Source: Chloroflexota bacterium (GTDB lineage Bacteria; Chloroflexota; Anaerolineae; Promineifilales; Promineifilaceae). From it: DNA of 64,000 bases. The stretch spans positions 12,760 to 76,759 of the forward strand of contig JAGNBF010000011.1 in NCBI GenBank assembly GCA_018004935.1. Reading direction: 5' to 3'. The notes beneath the pieces were generated by a model that was given only the letters and a program-made list of their open reading frames with translations, was not told the DNA's origin and made no database searches. How positions within the stretch are numbered: the first letter of the stretch is position 1; every line of letters begins with the position of its first letter. The position numbers and the translations under genes were made by a program. Below are positions 43,378 through 51,460 of this stretch, one piece after another.

Positions 43378-44607
43378 ATGTCTACGCCTCCTTACGATCT
43401 GTTCAGCCGTGCTTTTAAGGCAAACCCTTTTCCTACCTTTGCTATTATGCGCGAGGCGGATCCCATCTATCCCCATCTGGCCCCCAATGGCACAACTATC
43501 TGGTACATAACCCGGTACGAAGATGTGATAGCCTGCCTGCGCGACAATGAGCATTTTGTCAAAGATATTCGTCAGGCTCTGCCACCGGAGCAGTTGACGC
43601 CCGCCCGGCGTACTACCATGCACCAACTGATCAACGAAAACATGCTCTTTGCTGACCCGCCGGATCACACGCGGTTGCGGGCGTTGGTGAGTCAGGCATT
43701 TACGCCCCGGCGCATTGAAAACCTGCGGCCGCGTTTGCACCAATTAGCCCAGGTATTATTAGAGCAAGTGGCCCCTCTCGGCCACATGGATTTGATCGCC
43801 GATTATGCCTTACCTTTGCCCGTCGTCATTATTGCCGACCTGTTGGGCATTCCTGAAGCGGATCGCACCGCTGTCGCCGATTGGTCGCAGGCGATTATTT
43901 CGCCGGGAAGTCGGGGGCACACCTACAAGGCCCGCAAGCACAAGGTTCGGGCGCTGGTGACTTATTTGCGCGAATTGTTCAAAGAACGGGGGGCGCGGCC
44001 GCAAGATGATCTCATCACCGCTTTAGTGCAGGCCGAAATGGCCGGGGACAAACTGAGCGAGGCGGAACTCTCTAGCATGGTGGCTTTGCTCATCGTGACC
44101 GGACACGAAACAACGGTGAATCTCATCGGCAATGGGGCGTTGGCTTTGCTGACCCATCCGGCACAGCGGGCGCTTGTCCAGGAGAATCCGGCTTTGCTGG
44201 CTCAGGCCATTGAAGAGTTATTACGGTTTGATGGCCCCGTGGAAAGCTCGACAACGCGTTGGGTAGGGCAGACCTTCACTTACAAGGGGTTTACGCTGAA
44301 CCGGGGAGATGTGGTGCGGCTGGTTTTTACGTCGGCGAACCGGGACGCGGCCGCGTTTGATCACCCCAACACCCTGGACATTACCCGCCCAGATAACAAA
44401 CATCTCGCCTTTGGCCTGGGTATTCATTATTGCCTGGGTGCGCCTCTGGCCCGCCTGGAAGGGGAAATTGCTTTTCACACTCTCTTCCACTATTTTCCCA
44501 CCTTACAACTGGCTGTTCCCCCAGAACAATTGTTGTGGCGCTCTGGGGTGCTGTTCCGGGGGTTGCAGGGATTGCCCGTTTGTTGGGAAGTGAAGAATCT
44601 GGCCTGA
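43378..44607 (+). CDS. Cytochrome P450
   Basis: 409 residues from ATG 43378. I chose it because the first ATG (43363) belongs to the inserted mobile element and the next codons to its target duplication. The I-helix motif is LLIVTGHETTVNLIGNG; ELLRFDGPVESSTTR holds the E.xR-type helix K region; FGLGIHYCLGAPLARLEGEI is the heme loop with the thiolate Cys. It resembles soluble bacterial CYP107-type hydroxylases, needing a ferredoxin and reductase that are not nearby. Substrate unknown. The insertion 10 bp upstream may have altered its promoter or ribosome binding site. Confidence 0.93.
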   Translation: MSTPPYDLFSRAFKANPFPTFAIMREADPIYPHLAPNGTTIWYITRYEDVIACLRDNEHFVKDIRQALPPEQLTPARRTTMHQLINENMLFADPPDHTRLRALVSQAFTPRRIENLRPRLHQLAQVLLEQVAPLGHMDLIADYALPLPVVIIADLLGIPEADRTAVADWSQAIISPGSRGHTYKARKHKVRALVTYLRELFKERGARPQDDLITALVQAEMAGDKLSEAELSSMVALLIVTGHETTVNLIGNGALALLTHPAQRALVQENPALLAQAIEELLRFDGPVESSTTRWVGQTFTYKGFTLNRGDVVRLVFTSANRDAAAFDHPNTLDITRPDNKHLAFGLGIHYCLGAPLARLEGEIAFHTLFHYFPTLQLAVPPEQLLWRSGVLFRGLQGLPVCWEVKNLA

Positions 44608-44627
44608 ACTACCCGCTTCCGCCTTTC

Positions 44628-46487
44628 TCAGGCCTGGGCCAGGTAGAGGGCGTGGGGCTGTTGGATGAGCAGGCCAGCCGGATGGGGATAGAGCCAATCA
44701 CCATAAGAACTAATCGCGGCCGCGTCGGATAACAATATTTCCCCCTTGCTCGTCTCCTTAAGAATGCCATTATCGGTGGCATGGAGCAGAGTTGTGCCGA
44801 TGAAGGCTTTGCCGGTGAGCAGGTCATGTGGGGGAGTGGCGGGTTGTTCCCACTGCCGGAGACGTTGGCCTTGAGCGTCCACCACGATTGTCTGAGTAAA
44901 AAGTTGCCCGTGCCGTTGTCGTTGGAGCAAGAATGCGGCCGCGCCTTCATGGGCATAAAAGGCCATCTCGCCCACACTTTCTCCTGGCGGGAGGGTGAGA
45001 GGGGGTAATTCGTGACTGCGGCCGCGTTCCGTCAACAAAAAGAGGTGATAATCACCAAAGACCCGATTCACCCCCCCTATTAATCCGGCACTGCTCCACA
45101 GGTTGGTCTGGTTGTGATAGGCCGTGCCAATGATTTCTTCCACAAAAAGACCTTCTTGAAGGCGGCCACGGAGAATGCTATTGCCAGCGATACGAAATAA
45201 TGAGGTAGCTGTGCTGGCAAATACCGCTTCCTGCCGGAATAGAGCTGTCTCCAGCATGGCCAGGCGGCGTGGTGAACCCTGGTTCACGTCTAACAGTAAA
45301 AGTTGTTGACTACCGGGGGGGTTTAATACCAGGCAGGAATCAAACCAGGCAAAACGATACCCTTCGCGGCCGCTAAATTGCAGTAACTCTTGCACCATTC
45401 CCCCCACCCCGGTTTGAACCAGATGATAACTATCGCCGGAGCGATAAACGACCAGGATGCGGCCGGTGGGTTGGACGACCACATGCAAGATGAGGCCATC
45501 AACCCGTAGCAGGCAACGGAATTGCAGTTGACCCGCCTGTGTCAGAGGCATCATAACCGGTGTCTGGTGGCGACAGGCCGGGCAATCGCGCCGTTCGGTA
45601 CTATAGGTAAGACCACAACCAGTACAGGTAATCAGCCGTTGCGCCATCTGGGCCAATAGATCTACAGGAAAAACCAGCCGTTCCCCTTGCTCATAAACCC
45701 GGTGCATCAGGTGTAGTAGATCGTCGGGGAGCGTTTCCGGGGGGTTGGCCCGGCGCGGATAGGTGACAGTGGGATGGAGTAGGCTAAGGTGCGCGGCCGC
45801 GCGGCTGGCCAGGGTTTTATGTTGAGGGTGCGTTCCACCATAGGGATGCACCTGGAGCAGGCTTTTCACCAGCAGGGTGGTATAGGCGTACCAATCGCTC
45901 AGCGGGGTGAACACCGGGCGTAAACGAAAATCAGCAACACCATACAATGTGGGATCGAGGAAGGTTTGTAAGGCTACCGGGCAAGGAAATTGCTCGAATT
46001 GGTAACTATCTACGTCAATCCAGAAATCGGCAGGGGCGTTCGGGGGTGTATTCTGCCAAAAAACATTCTGATCATTGAGGTCGCCGACAATGACTTTTTG
46101 CCGGTGTAGGGCAGTCAGGGTTTGGTGTATGGCCTGGAAAAGGGGCAGAATGTGACCCAGGTGAATCCCTTCTTTCTGGCAGAACGCCGGGTTGCTCAGG
46201 AGTTTTAGCGGCCGCGTGCCCGGTGCCAATTTCGCCATCTGGAAACCCAAAACATCTCCCTTTTGATCGGTCACTAATGCCTGTGGCCCCAGAACCTGGG
46301 GTGGCAAGCGCCGATTCAGGCCTATCTGGAGAAAGTGATTTAGTTTGGCGGCATGGTGTGCTTCTGGCTGGTGGTATAACTTGATAGCCGTTGCGCCAGA
46401 GGCAAACACCATCCCTTCCCCCCCAGACTGGATAAGATCGGCGGGGTCGAGGGAGACGGGCTGATGCTGAATGTAGATGGTTTTCAT
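44628..46487 (-). CDS. Protein-kinase-like protein with zinc-ribbon and C-terminal propeller-like region
   Basis: 619 residues from ATG 46487 (MKTIYIQHQPVSL). Residues about 15-270 look like a divergent Ser/Thr kinase: SGGEGMVFASGATAIKLYH resembles a glycine loop and beta3 lysine, VIVGDLNDQNVFW the catalytic loop, and FWIDVDSYQFE the metal Asp. CTGCGL...CPAC (about 310-330) is a zinc ribbon. The rest has repeated beta strands with no family I can name. It lies 376 bp downstream of a PP2C gene on the same strand; kinase/PP2C pairs of this sort occur in TerY-like stress systems, usually with a von Willebrand A protein, which is not seen here. The stop is 20 bp from the convergent P450 stop. Confidence 0.75.
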   Translation of the reverse strand: MKTIYIQHQPVSLDPADLIQSGGEGMVFASGATAIKLYHQPEAHHAAKLNHFLQIGLNRRLPPQVLGPQALVTDQKGDVLGFQMAKLAPGTRPLKLLSNPAFCQKEGIHLGHILPLFQAIHQTLTALHRQKVIVGDLNDQNVFWQNTPPNAPADFWIDVDSYQFEQFPCPVALQTFLDPTLYGVADFRLRPVFTPLSDWYAYTTLLVKSLLQVHPYGGTHPQHKTLASRAAAHLSLLHPTVTYPRRANPPETLPDDLLHLMHRVYEQGERLVFPVDLLAQMAQRLITCTGCGLTYSTERRDCPACRHQTPVMMPLTQAGQLQFRCLLRVDGLILHVVVQPTGRILVVYRSGDSYHLVQTGVGGMVQELLQFSGREGYRFAWFDSCLVLNPPGSQQLLLLDVNQGSPRRLAMLETALFRQEAVFASTATSLFRIAGNSILRGRLQEGLFVEEIIGTAYHNQTNLWSSAGLIGGVNRVFGDYHLFLLTERGRSHELPPLTLPPGESVGEMAFYAHEGAAAFLLQRQRHGQLFTQTIVVDAQGQRLRQWEQPATPPHDLLTGKAFIGTTLLHATDNGILKETSKGEILLSDAAAISSYGDWLYPHPAGLLIQQPHALYLAQA

Positions 46488-46863
46488 GGGCGGATCTGGT
46501 TTAGGAATGAGAACTATAGGGCTTAAGATAATGATTTTGGGTATGGGCTGGCCTTGTGCCTGCCCTGCCACGAGAGGGCAATCACGAGGGTTGCCCGTAC
46601 AGCCAAAATCTTTTTCTTGAAAAGTAACATCTCAATATTTCGGGGCTGTGGCCGGTCTCCTGACCGAGCCACCAGCGGTCACGGTCAGGAGACCGGCCCG
46701 ATCCACCCCAAGTTATTGAGAAGATACCTTGAAAACTATAAATACCTTGTTCGCTTGAGGCGATTGCATACTCGGAGTTTCCCCAACCCCAACTCCGCCC
46801 CCAGGGGCGGGAAGTTTTTTAAGGCAGTCAAACCGCCAGGCTCAATGGATAAAACCCTACGAA
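46488..46863. repeat. Repeats between kinase-like and PP2C genes
   Basis: Contains a partial GGGCTGGCCTTGTGCCTGCC/GGGCAATCACGAGGGTTGCCC element (about 46535-46605), two inverted GTGGCC..CCTGACCG copies (about 46645-46700) and a short repeat-C fragment (about 46780-46825). No gene is seen. Confidence 0.6.
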
Positions 46864-47643
46864 CTAAACTGCCAGGCCAACGGCCTCGGTTTGCCACAAG
46901 GCAATCGCGCCATCGTCTTCAAAGTTACCTCGTTGTTGGGCTTTTTGGTTGAGCCACCTTTGTAGGGAAAGCGGAGAATGGGGCGCGGCCGCGACCTCAT
47001 GTAGTAACGGTTCACTCCAGCCATCAGTGGCTACCGCCAGGCAGTTGAGGTGGGCCGGGTCGGTTAAGGTGTGGCTGTGGATGAGGGGTGTATGGTGGCC
47101 GCGGCCGTGTAATAAGCGATAAGCCAGATAATCGGGCTGGTTGCCACTTTCCAGGTAGATAACCGTCTCATTGTGGAGGAGATAGCCATCCCCCATCCAG
47201 AAAAAGATCGCGGCCGCAGGGGTGTGCACAAATCCCACCAGCGTACAAAGTAGTTGGGTATGGACGAAACGGATCAGATCCGCTTCGCCAGAGAAAGGAA
47301 TGCTGTGTACAAAACGGTGCAAAAAAGCCAGACAGTGCTGTGCCAGGGTGTGGGGCAGGTCAGGTAAAGGTGTGGTGAGCGTGAGTTGGGGGAGGGTTGC
47401 GGCCGCGAATGTGCCTAATAGTTTGGCTCCCACTTCATTGCTAGAAGAAAGAGCCGTTTCTCCCGGAGCACGCCACTTACTCCCACAACCATCCAATACC
47501 AGACCAAAACAGCCACCATGCGGCAACTTATCACTCAGGGCAAAATCTTGCCCGTTTAGTTGTACCAGCCGGTGTTGGCGTCCAATGAGGGTAGCATGAG
47601 TAAGCATAAGCCAAGGATAGCGTGATATTCCCGCTATATTCAT
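46864..47643 (-). CDS. PP2C-type protein phosphatase
   Basis: 259 residues from ATG 47643; ATG 47607 (MLTHATLIGRQH) is an alternative and the frame remains open to 47745. HRLVQLNGQDFALSDKLPH is the QD motif, FGLVLDGCGSKWRAPGE the DG motif (metal Asp), SNEVGAKLL, IFFWMGDGYLLH (GDG), AVATDGWSEPL and NFEDDGAIALW (final DD) follow the PP2C order. All main metal aspartates are present. It should dephosphorylate Ser/Thr in the cytoplasm and pairs with the kinase-like gene downstream. Confidence 0.85.
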   Translation of the reverse strand: MNIAGISRYPWLMLTHATLIGRQHRLVQLNGQDFALSDKLPHGGCFGLVLDGCGSKWRAPGETALSSSNEVGAKLLGTFAAATLPQLTLTTPLPDLPHTLAQHCLAFLHRFVHSIPFSGEADLIRFVHTQLLCTLVGFVHTPAAAIFFWMGDGYLLHNETVIYLESGNQPDYLAYRLLHGRGHHTPLIHSHTLTDPAHLNCLAVATDGWSEPLLHEVAAAPHSPLSLQRWLNQKAQQRGNFEDDGAIALWQTEAVGLAV

Positions 47644-47903
47644 CACGAAATGTTCAAATTGAGAAGTGTTGTTTTGTACTGCTATCCACCAATTGGTGTA
47701 TACAAGACACGAATACAGTTTAGTGTAAAAGAAACACTTTGTCAACGGTCAAACAAAAATGGGGTGTACGTCAAATCTGTGGATGCCCAGAGAATCGCCG
47801 TTGCCTGAGCTTGTCGAAGCCAGCCTGTCGTCTCAGTTCCGTAGGTTATTTAATCCGACGTGGTGCAAAAGTCGGCAAACGGTGCTTAACATTTTGATAA
47901 CCG
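47644..47903. repeat. Upstream region of the PP2C gene with repeats
   Basis: Positions 47644-47760 are AT-richer and probably hold the PP2C promoter. CGTGGTGCAAAAGTCGGCAA (about 47859) belongs to the GGCATGGT element family and is interrupted by the insertion that follows. Confidence 0.5.
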
Positions 47904-48026
47904 GGGTCTTGGGGATTTCAGGGGGTTGACACCATCTGTAGGGGCAACCGTTGTGGTTGCCCTCGGCGGGGCAGGCACAAGGCCAGCCCCTACATCTAGC
48001 CGCACCCCACGAATTCCGAAAGAGCC
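47904..48026. mobile_element. MITE-like element (GGGTCTTGGGGATTTC ends) nested in another repeat
   Basis: 123 bp, ends GGGTCTTGGGGATTTC and GAATTCCGAAAGAGCC, flanked by the 8-bp duplication GATAACCG (47896-47903 and 48027-48034). The flanks joined give CTTAACATTTTGATAACCG followed by TTCAG, a fragment of another repeat. Same family as 39987-40097. Confidence 0.88.
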
Positions 48027-48302
48027 GATAACCGTTCAGTTCAGAGACGATTTTAGGCCGTTTTGGTTACTTCAACGGATTTAGAATGAAACGGACTAAA
48101 GACGACCTCTGGAAAATCCGTTGATGTAACCAGACTGAACGTTTACGGAAAACTCAATAGAGAGGGCAGGTACAAGGCCCGCCCTTACATCTCCTGAATT
48201 CCCCAAGAAGCACCGCCCTCGCTTTGCTCATCACACACTCATGCAACCTTGCCGAAAGGCCTGCGTAATGTCAGGCACAACCCACAAACATGAGGTGAAA
48301 CG
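48027..48302. repeat. Repeat fragments upstream of a membrane-protein gene
   Basis: AAACGGACTAAAGACGACCTCTGG followed by AAAATCCG is an inverted relative of the 5467-5600 repeats, then a short GGGCAGGTACAAGGCCCGCCC fragment. The last 100 bp look unique and should contain the promoter of the next gene; no clear hexamers are seen. Confidence 0.5.
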
Positions 48303-48851
48303 ATGTCTGATGAAACGATTTTGAAAGTAGAAGTTGAAAAAGAAATGATGCAAGATGTACGCAGTTGGGGACCGTGGTTACTCATCGGTGGTGGGATCAC
48401 ATTGTTGGCCTTGAACCTGTTCCACATCAGCCTGATGAATATTATCTGGCCGTTGTTTATTCTGGTGCCGGGGCTGGTGATGCTGTTACCTGCCTACCGT
48501 GCCACCGCGCCACAACCGAGCGCCTGGAGTTTCCTGGCTGTGCCAGGGGCCTTCCTTACGCTGATCGGCGTGTTTTTAGTGGCGACCAACTTTGGTCATG
48601 GGGAAATTTGGAGTTATGGTTGGACCCTCATGCCCGCTTCGGTGGTTGCTGGGGTAATGTTGATGAACCGACATGATCCCAACCACCCGATTCATGTCAG
48701 CGGCCGCAAATTTGTGCGCGGCAGTCTTATCGTTTTCCTGGCTTTGGGGCTGATCATGGAACTACTGGCCTTCTCGACACTCGGACCCTGGTGGCCGGTA
48801 GTCTTGATTGTCTGGGGTCTTTACCTTTTCGCCCGCAGTCGCCACGCTTAA
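48303..48851 (+). CDS. Small membrane protein of the LiaI/LiaF-like type
   Basis: 182 residues. After a charged N-terminus (MSDETILKVEVEKEMMQDV) there are two pairs of membrane helices (about 24-42 with 48-64; 78-94 with 105-120) and a last pair (about 138-176). Motifs such as LIGGGITLLALNLF and WPLFILVPGLVMLL resemble the LiaI-LiaF-like helical region found in cell-envelope stress proteins. GAGGTG precedes the ATG. The DUF4342 gene follows 97 bp later, also with its own Shine-Dalgarno. No function can be assigned. Confidence 0.75.
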   Translation: MSDETILKVEVEKEMMQDVRSWGPWLLIGGGITLLALNLFHISLMNIIWPLFILVPGLVMLLPAYRATAPQPSAWSFLAVPGAFLTLIGVFLVATNFGHGEIWSYGWTLMPASVVAGVMLMNRHDPNHPIHVSGRKFVRGSLIVFLALGLIMELLAFSTLGPWWPVVLIVWGLYLFARSRHA

Positions 48852-48948
48852 TGTCCTCTTGCCTCAGCCTTTTCTCCAACAGGGGAAAAGGGCCAGGGCA
48901 AAAGGGCCACTGTAGCCTAAAAACAACAACCTCTTAAGGAGAAACATC

Positions 48949-49269
48949 ATGAACGAAGAAAACTTCCAAGAAGAAAGTTACAAAGCAGAAACCAATCACG
49001 AAGAACAAGTAACCTGGACTGAAGAGTTCAAGGTAGCCGGGCAAGATTTATGGAACACGGTAAAGAGTCTTTTCCATGAAGTGAATGTACGCCGTATCAT
49101 CCTCAAAAATGAAGAAAAGCGTGTTCTGCTGGAAATTCCTATCGTGTTAGGTGTCGCCGGGATTGCCTTTTTCCCCTGGTGGTCGGCCATTGCTCTCATT
49201 GCCGCCCTGGTGACAGATTGCTCGATTATGGTGGAACGGGTGGGTGATAAACCGCCTGCGGCCGCGTAA
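48949..49269 (+). CDS. DUF4342 protein
   Basis: 106 residues. Residues about 35-95 are DUF4342: VRRIILKNEEKRVLLEIPIV, LGVAGIAFFPWWSAIALIAA, then LVTDCSIMVER. The acidic N-terminus and one hydrophobic segment suggest a small membrane-associated protein. It is a paralogue of the N-terminal half of the HhH fusion at 31822. AGGAG lies before the ATG. The C-terminal Ala-Ala-Ala is encoded by a GCGGCCGC next to the stop. Confidence 0.85.
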   Translation: MNEENFQEESYKAETNHEEQVTWTEEFKVAGQDLWNTVKSLFHEVNVRRIILKNEEKRVLLEIPIVLGVAGIAFFPWWSAIALIAALVTDCSIMVERVGDKPPAAA

Positions 49270-49371
49270 TACCATAAGCGTTACGCGCAGTACGACGAGC
49301 ACGGTCAGGAGACCGGCTCGAGCGATGCCGTAACGCCTAACCAAACAGCTAACCCTTGCTTTTATTGACTC

Positions 49372-49413
49372 AACAGGGTGGTTCGCGCGCCGAAACGTGA
49401 ACCACCCTGTTTT
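49372..49413 (+). terminator. Rho-independent terminator after the DUF4342 gene
   Basis: 13-bp stem AACAGGGTGGTTC/GAACCACCCTGTT with a 14-nt loop, followed by TT and an AT-rich run. It lies 100 bp after the stop codon and just outside the left long inverted repeat. Confidence 0.8.
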
Positions 49414-49415
49414 AT

Positions 49416-49689
49416 TATACTTACCACGGTTATAAAGTGACATTTTGTTAGCGGCAACAGATTGGTAGGTTTGGACTGAAGACCCATCCCCCTTCGATCC
49501 CAGAGGGAAGGGGGAAGAAACCTACCGGCGCGGTTTGGCGAGCGGACGCTCGCCAAACCGCGCCGAAAATAGTTCCCCGCCCCTGGGGCGGGGTTAGGGG
49601 TGGGGGTAGCCTTGGATAAACCCAACACGACACTAAAGTGAGACGGCGACAGGGGGAAAAAATGTCAGATTATGCCCTTTGACAGTATA
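49416..49689. mobile_element. Left 274-bp inverted repeat flanking the hydratase gene
   Basis: Nearly exact reverse complement of 50767-51039. Each copy has its own imperfect inverted ends: TATACTTACCACGGTTATAA then TGACATTTT at one end, and TATACTGTCAAAGGGCATAA then TGACATTTT at the other. Inside lie CCCCCTTCGATCC...GAAGGGGG and the repeat-C palindrome 49526-49565 (18-bp arms, loop GGAC). A partial third copy lies at 31508-31693. Confidence 0.88.
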
Positions 49690-49758
49690 TTTCCCCATTC
49701 TTACTCTGACCCGGGCATGCGCACATTTGCTTCGGTTATTACTCTAAGGAACACACCG

Positions 49759-50634
49759 ATGGAAAACTACATTGATGTCAATCAGGTACTTGGTTATAAC
49801 TTCCCGCCCCTGTCCTTTCATTACACAGCAAAGGATGTTTCGTTGTATGCGTTAGGTGTGGGCGCGGCCGCAGACCCCCTCGACCTCACCGAATTAAAAT
49901 TCGTTTACGAACTTAGCCCCCAGTTTATCCCTTTGCCCACGATGGCTGTTACGTTTCCGTTTGATGCCATTGGCAATATCACCTCGGTGCCAGGGATGCG
50001 CTTCAACCCGATGATGCTTTTACACGGAGAACAGCAATTAGAGTTGTTGCGGCCGCTTCCTACCCAGGCTACCCTTACCAATGAAGCCAAAATCACCGAT
50101 GTTTTTGACAAAGGCAGTGGGGCTTTGATTATCATTGAAGCCGCCAGCAAAAATGCGGCAGGTGAGACACTCGCCATTAATCGCTCTTCTATTTTTATTC
50201 GCGGACTGGGTGGTTTTGGTGGCGACCGTGGCCCCGCCGGGGTAAAAAACCAGGCTCCAGACCGCGCCCCCGATGTCGTACACATCCAAAAAACATTGCC
50301 CAATCAGGCTTTGCTCTACCGCCTGGCCGGAGATCCCAACCCCTTACACGCCGACCCGGCTATGGCGGCCTGGGGTGGTTTTCCCCGCCCCATTCTGCAC
50401 GGGCTTTGCACCTTTGGCTTTGCTGGCCGGGCCGTGCTAAAACATTTTGCTGATAATGATCCAAGTCGTATCCAGCGAATTGGTTGTCGTTTTACTCGTC
50501 ATCTGTTTCCGGGTGAAACCCTGGTTACGGAGATGTGGCAGGATGAGGCCAACCAGGTTTTGTTCCAGGTGCGCGTGCAAGAACGAGATGAGATTGTGTT
50601 GGCGAACGCGGCCGCGGTGTTACGAGAATCGTAA
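49759..50634 (+). CDS. MaoC-type enoyl-CoA hydratase 2-like protein
   Basis: 291 residues from ATG 49759, with AAGGA nine bases upstream; the frame stays open back into the inverted repeat (49672), which I reject. It is a double hot-dog protein like the hydratase part of peroxisomal multifunctional enzyme 2. The second hot dog carries YRLAGDPNPLHADPAMAAWG followed by GFPRPILHGLCTFG, the hydratase-2 motif with catalytic Asp and His. It should hydrate trans-2-enoyl-CoA to (R)-3-hydroxyacyl-CoA in the cytoplasm. No other fatty-acid gene is near; the gene is bracketed by long inverted repeats and may have been moved as a unit. Confidence 0.93.
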   Translation: MENYIDVNQVLGYNFPPLSFHYTAKDVSLYALGVGAAADPLDLTELKFVYELSPQFIPLPTMAVTFPFDAIGNITSVPGMRFNPMMLLHGEQQLELLRPLPTQATLTNEAKITDVFDKGSGALIIIEAASKNAAGETLAINRSSIFIRGLGGFGGDRGPAGVKNQAPDRAPDVVHIQKTLPNQALLYRLAGDPNPLHADPAMAAWGGFPRPILHGLCTFGFAGRAVLKHFADNDPSRIQRIGCRFTRHLFPGETLVTEMWQDEANQVLFQVRVQERDEIVLANAAAVLRES

Positions 50635-50766
50635 ACTTAGTAACCATCTAAAAATAACTTCCCGTTTTGCTGTGGCCGGTCTCCTGACCGTGCTTGTTGT
50701 GGCCCGGCGGGGACACCGGCTACAGCACCTGAGTTGTAGGGATATGGCTTTAGAAAGCGGGGCAAC
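50635..50766. repeat. GTGGCC palindromic repeats after the hydratase gene
   Basis: GCTGTGGCCGGTCTCCTGAC (about 50670) faces GGCGGGGACACCGGCTACAGC (about 50706), an inverted pair of the same type as 250-335. Confidence 0.65.
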
Positions 50767-51039
50767 TATACTGTCAAAGGGCATAATCTGACATTTTTTC
50801 CCCCTGTCGCCGTCTCCCTTTATCGTCGTGTTGGGTTTATCCAAGGCCACCCCCACCCCTAACCCTGCCCCCAGGGGCGGGGAACTATTTTCGGCGCGGT
50901 TTGGCGAGCGGACGCTCGCCAAACCGCGCCGTGGGGTTTCCCCCCTTCCCTCTGGGATCGAAGGGGGATGGGTCTTCAGTCCAAACCTACCAATCTGTTG
51001 CCGCTAACAAAATGTCACTTGATGACTGTGGTAAGTATA
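50767..51039. mobile_element. Right 273-bp inverted repeat flanking the hydratase gene
   Basis: Reverse complement of 49416-49689, differing at few positions (for example TGGTAAGTATA kept, GTTATAAAGTG against GTCATCAAGTG). Its repeat-C palindrome is 50892-50931, identical to that of the left copy. Confidence 0.88.
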
Positions 51040-51120
51040 TGTACCAGCAATATTCAATCTAGTTTGCTCCTGGCTTTTACTGTTTTTGTTTTCACAAGAG
51101 TTCCCCACGGGCCTATGGCG

Positions 51121-51360
51121 CACCAAAAGGGATGAAAATCTGTAGGACAATTTGGTAAATTGTCCACCGGGCGATTTACCAAAGGGTGTGTTTCATTTCG
51201 GTTGAGGGGTTTCGTGGGTACGGGCAACCCTTGTGGTTGCCCCACACGGGCCAGGCACAAGGCCTGCCCGTACATCGGCTGTCAACCCCCTGAATTCCCA
51301 AAGACTCATTATTCAACTCATTTAAAACACACCCTTTACCAAATCGCCCTACATTTTCGT
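51121..51360. repeat. Repeat A copy interrupted by a mobile element
   Basis: CACCAAAAGGGATGAAAATC starts repeat A; it stops at 51183 and resumes at 51335 with the 9-bp duplication TTTACCAAA. Rejoined, the sequence is a normal repeat A ending in CTACATTTTCGTA. Confidence 0.88.
51184..51334. mobile_element. MITE-like element (GGGTGTGTTT ends, 9-bp target duplication) nested in repeat A
   Basis: 151 bp with ends GGGTGTGTTT/AAAACACACCC, flanked by TTTACCAAA at 51175-51183 and 51335-51343. Inside it is a partial member of the GAATTCCCAAAGA family with GGGCAACCCTTGTGGTTGCCC. So three repeat families are nested here. Shares ends and duplication length with 5713-5891; the inner parts are different. 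Confidence 0.92.
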
Positions 51361-51399
51361 AAGCCGTAGAACAGCCTTTCAGGCTGTTCTACGGCTTAC
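51359..51399. terminator. Perfect 19-bp stem downstream of the M23 peptidase gene
   Basis: GTAAGCCGTAGAACAGCCT and its complement with loop TTC. It lies about 60 bp after the stop of the minus-strand peptidase gene. The inner AGCCTTTCAGGCT recurs at 36560, 36640, 42975 and 43100. A terminator role is possible, but a T-run is missing. Confidence 0.5.
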
Positions 51400-51460
51400 G
51401 TCGCTTTCCATTTGAACGGTTTGTCCTTTGTGCGGCGACACCAAAACATGGTGATCCATG

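Noticed and set aside
49372-49413. Attachment site for an integrase
   Set aside because: The inverted repeat with T-rich tail after a stop codon is a simple terminator, and no integrase gene is present.
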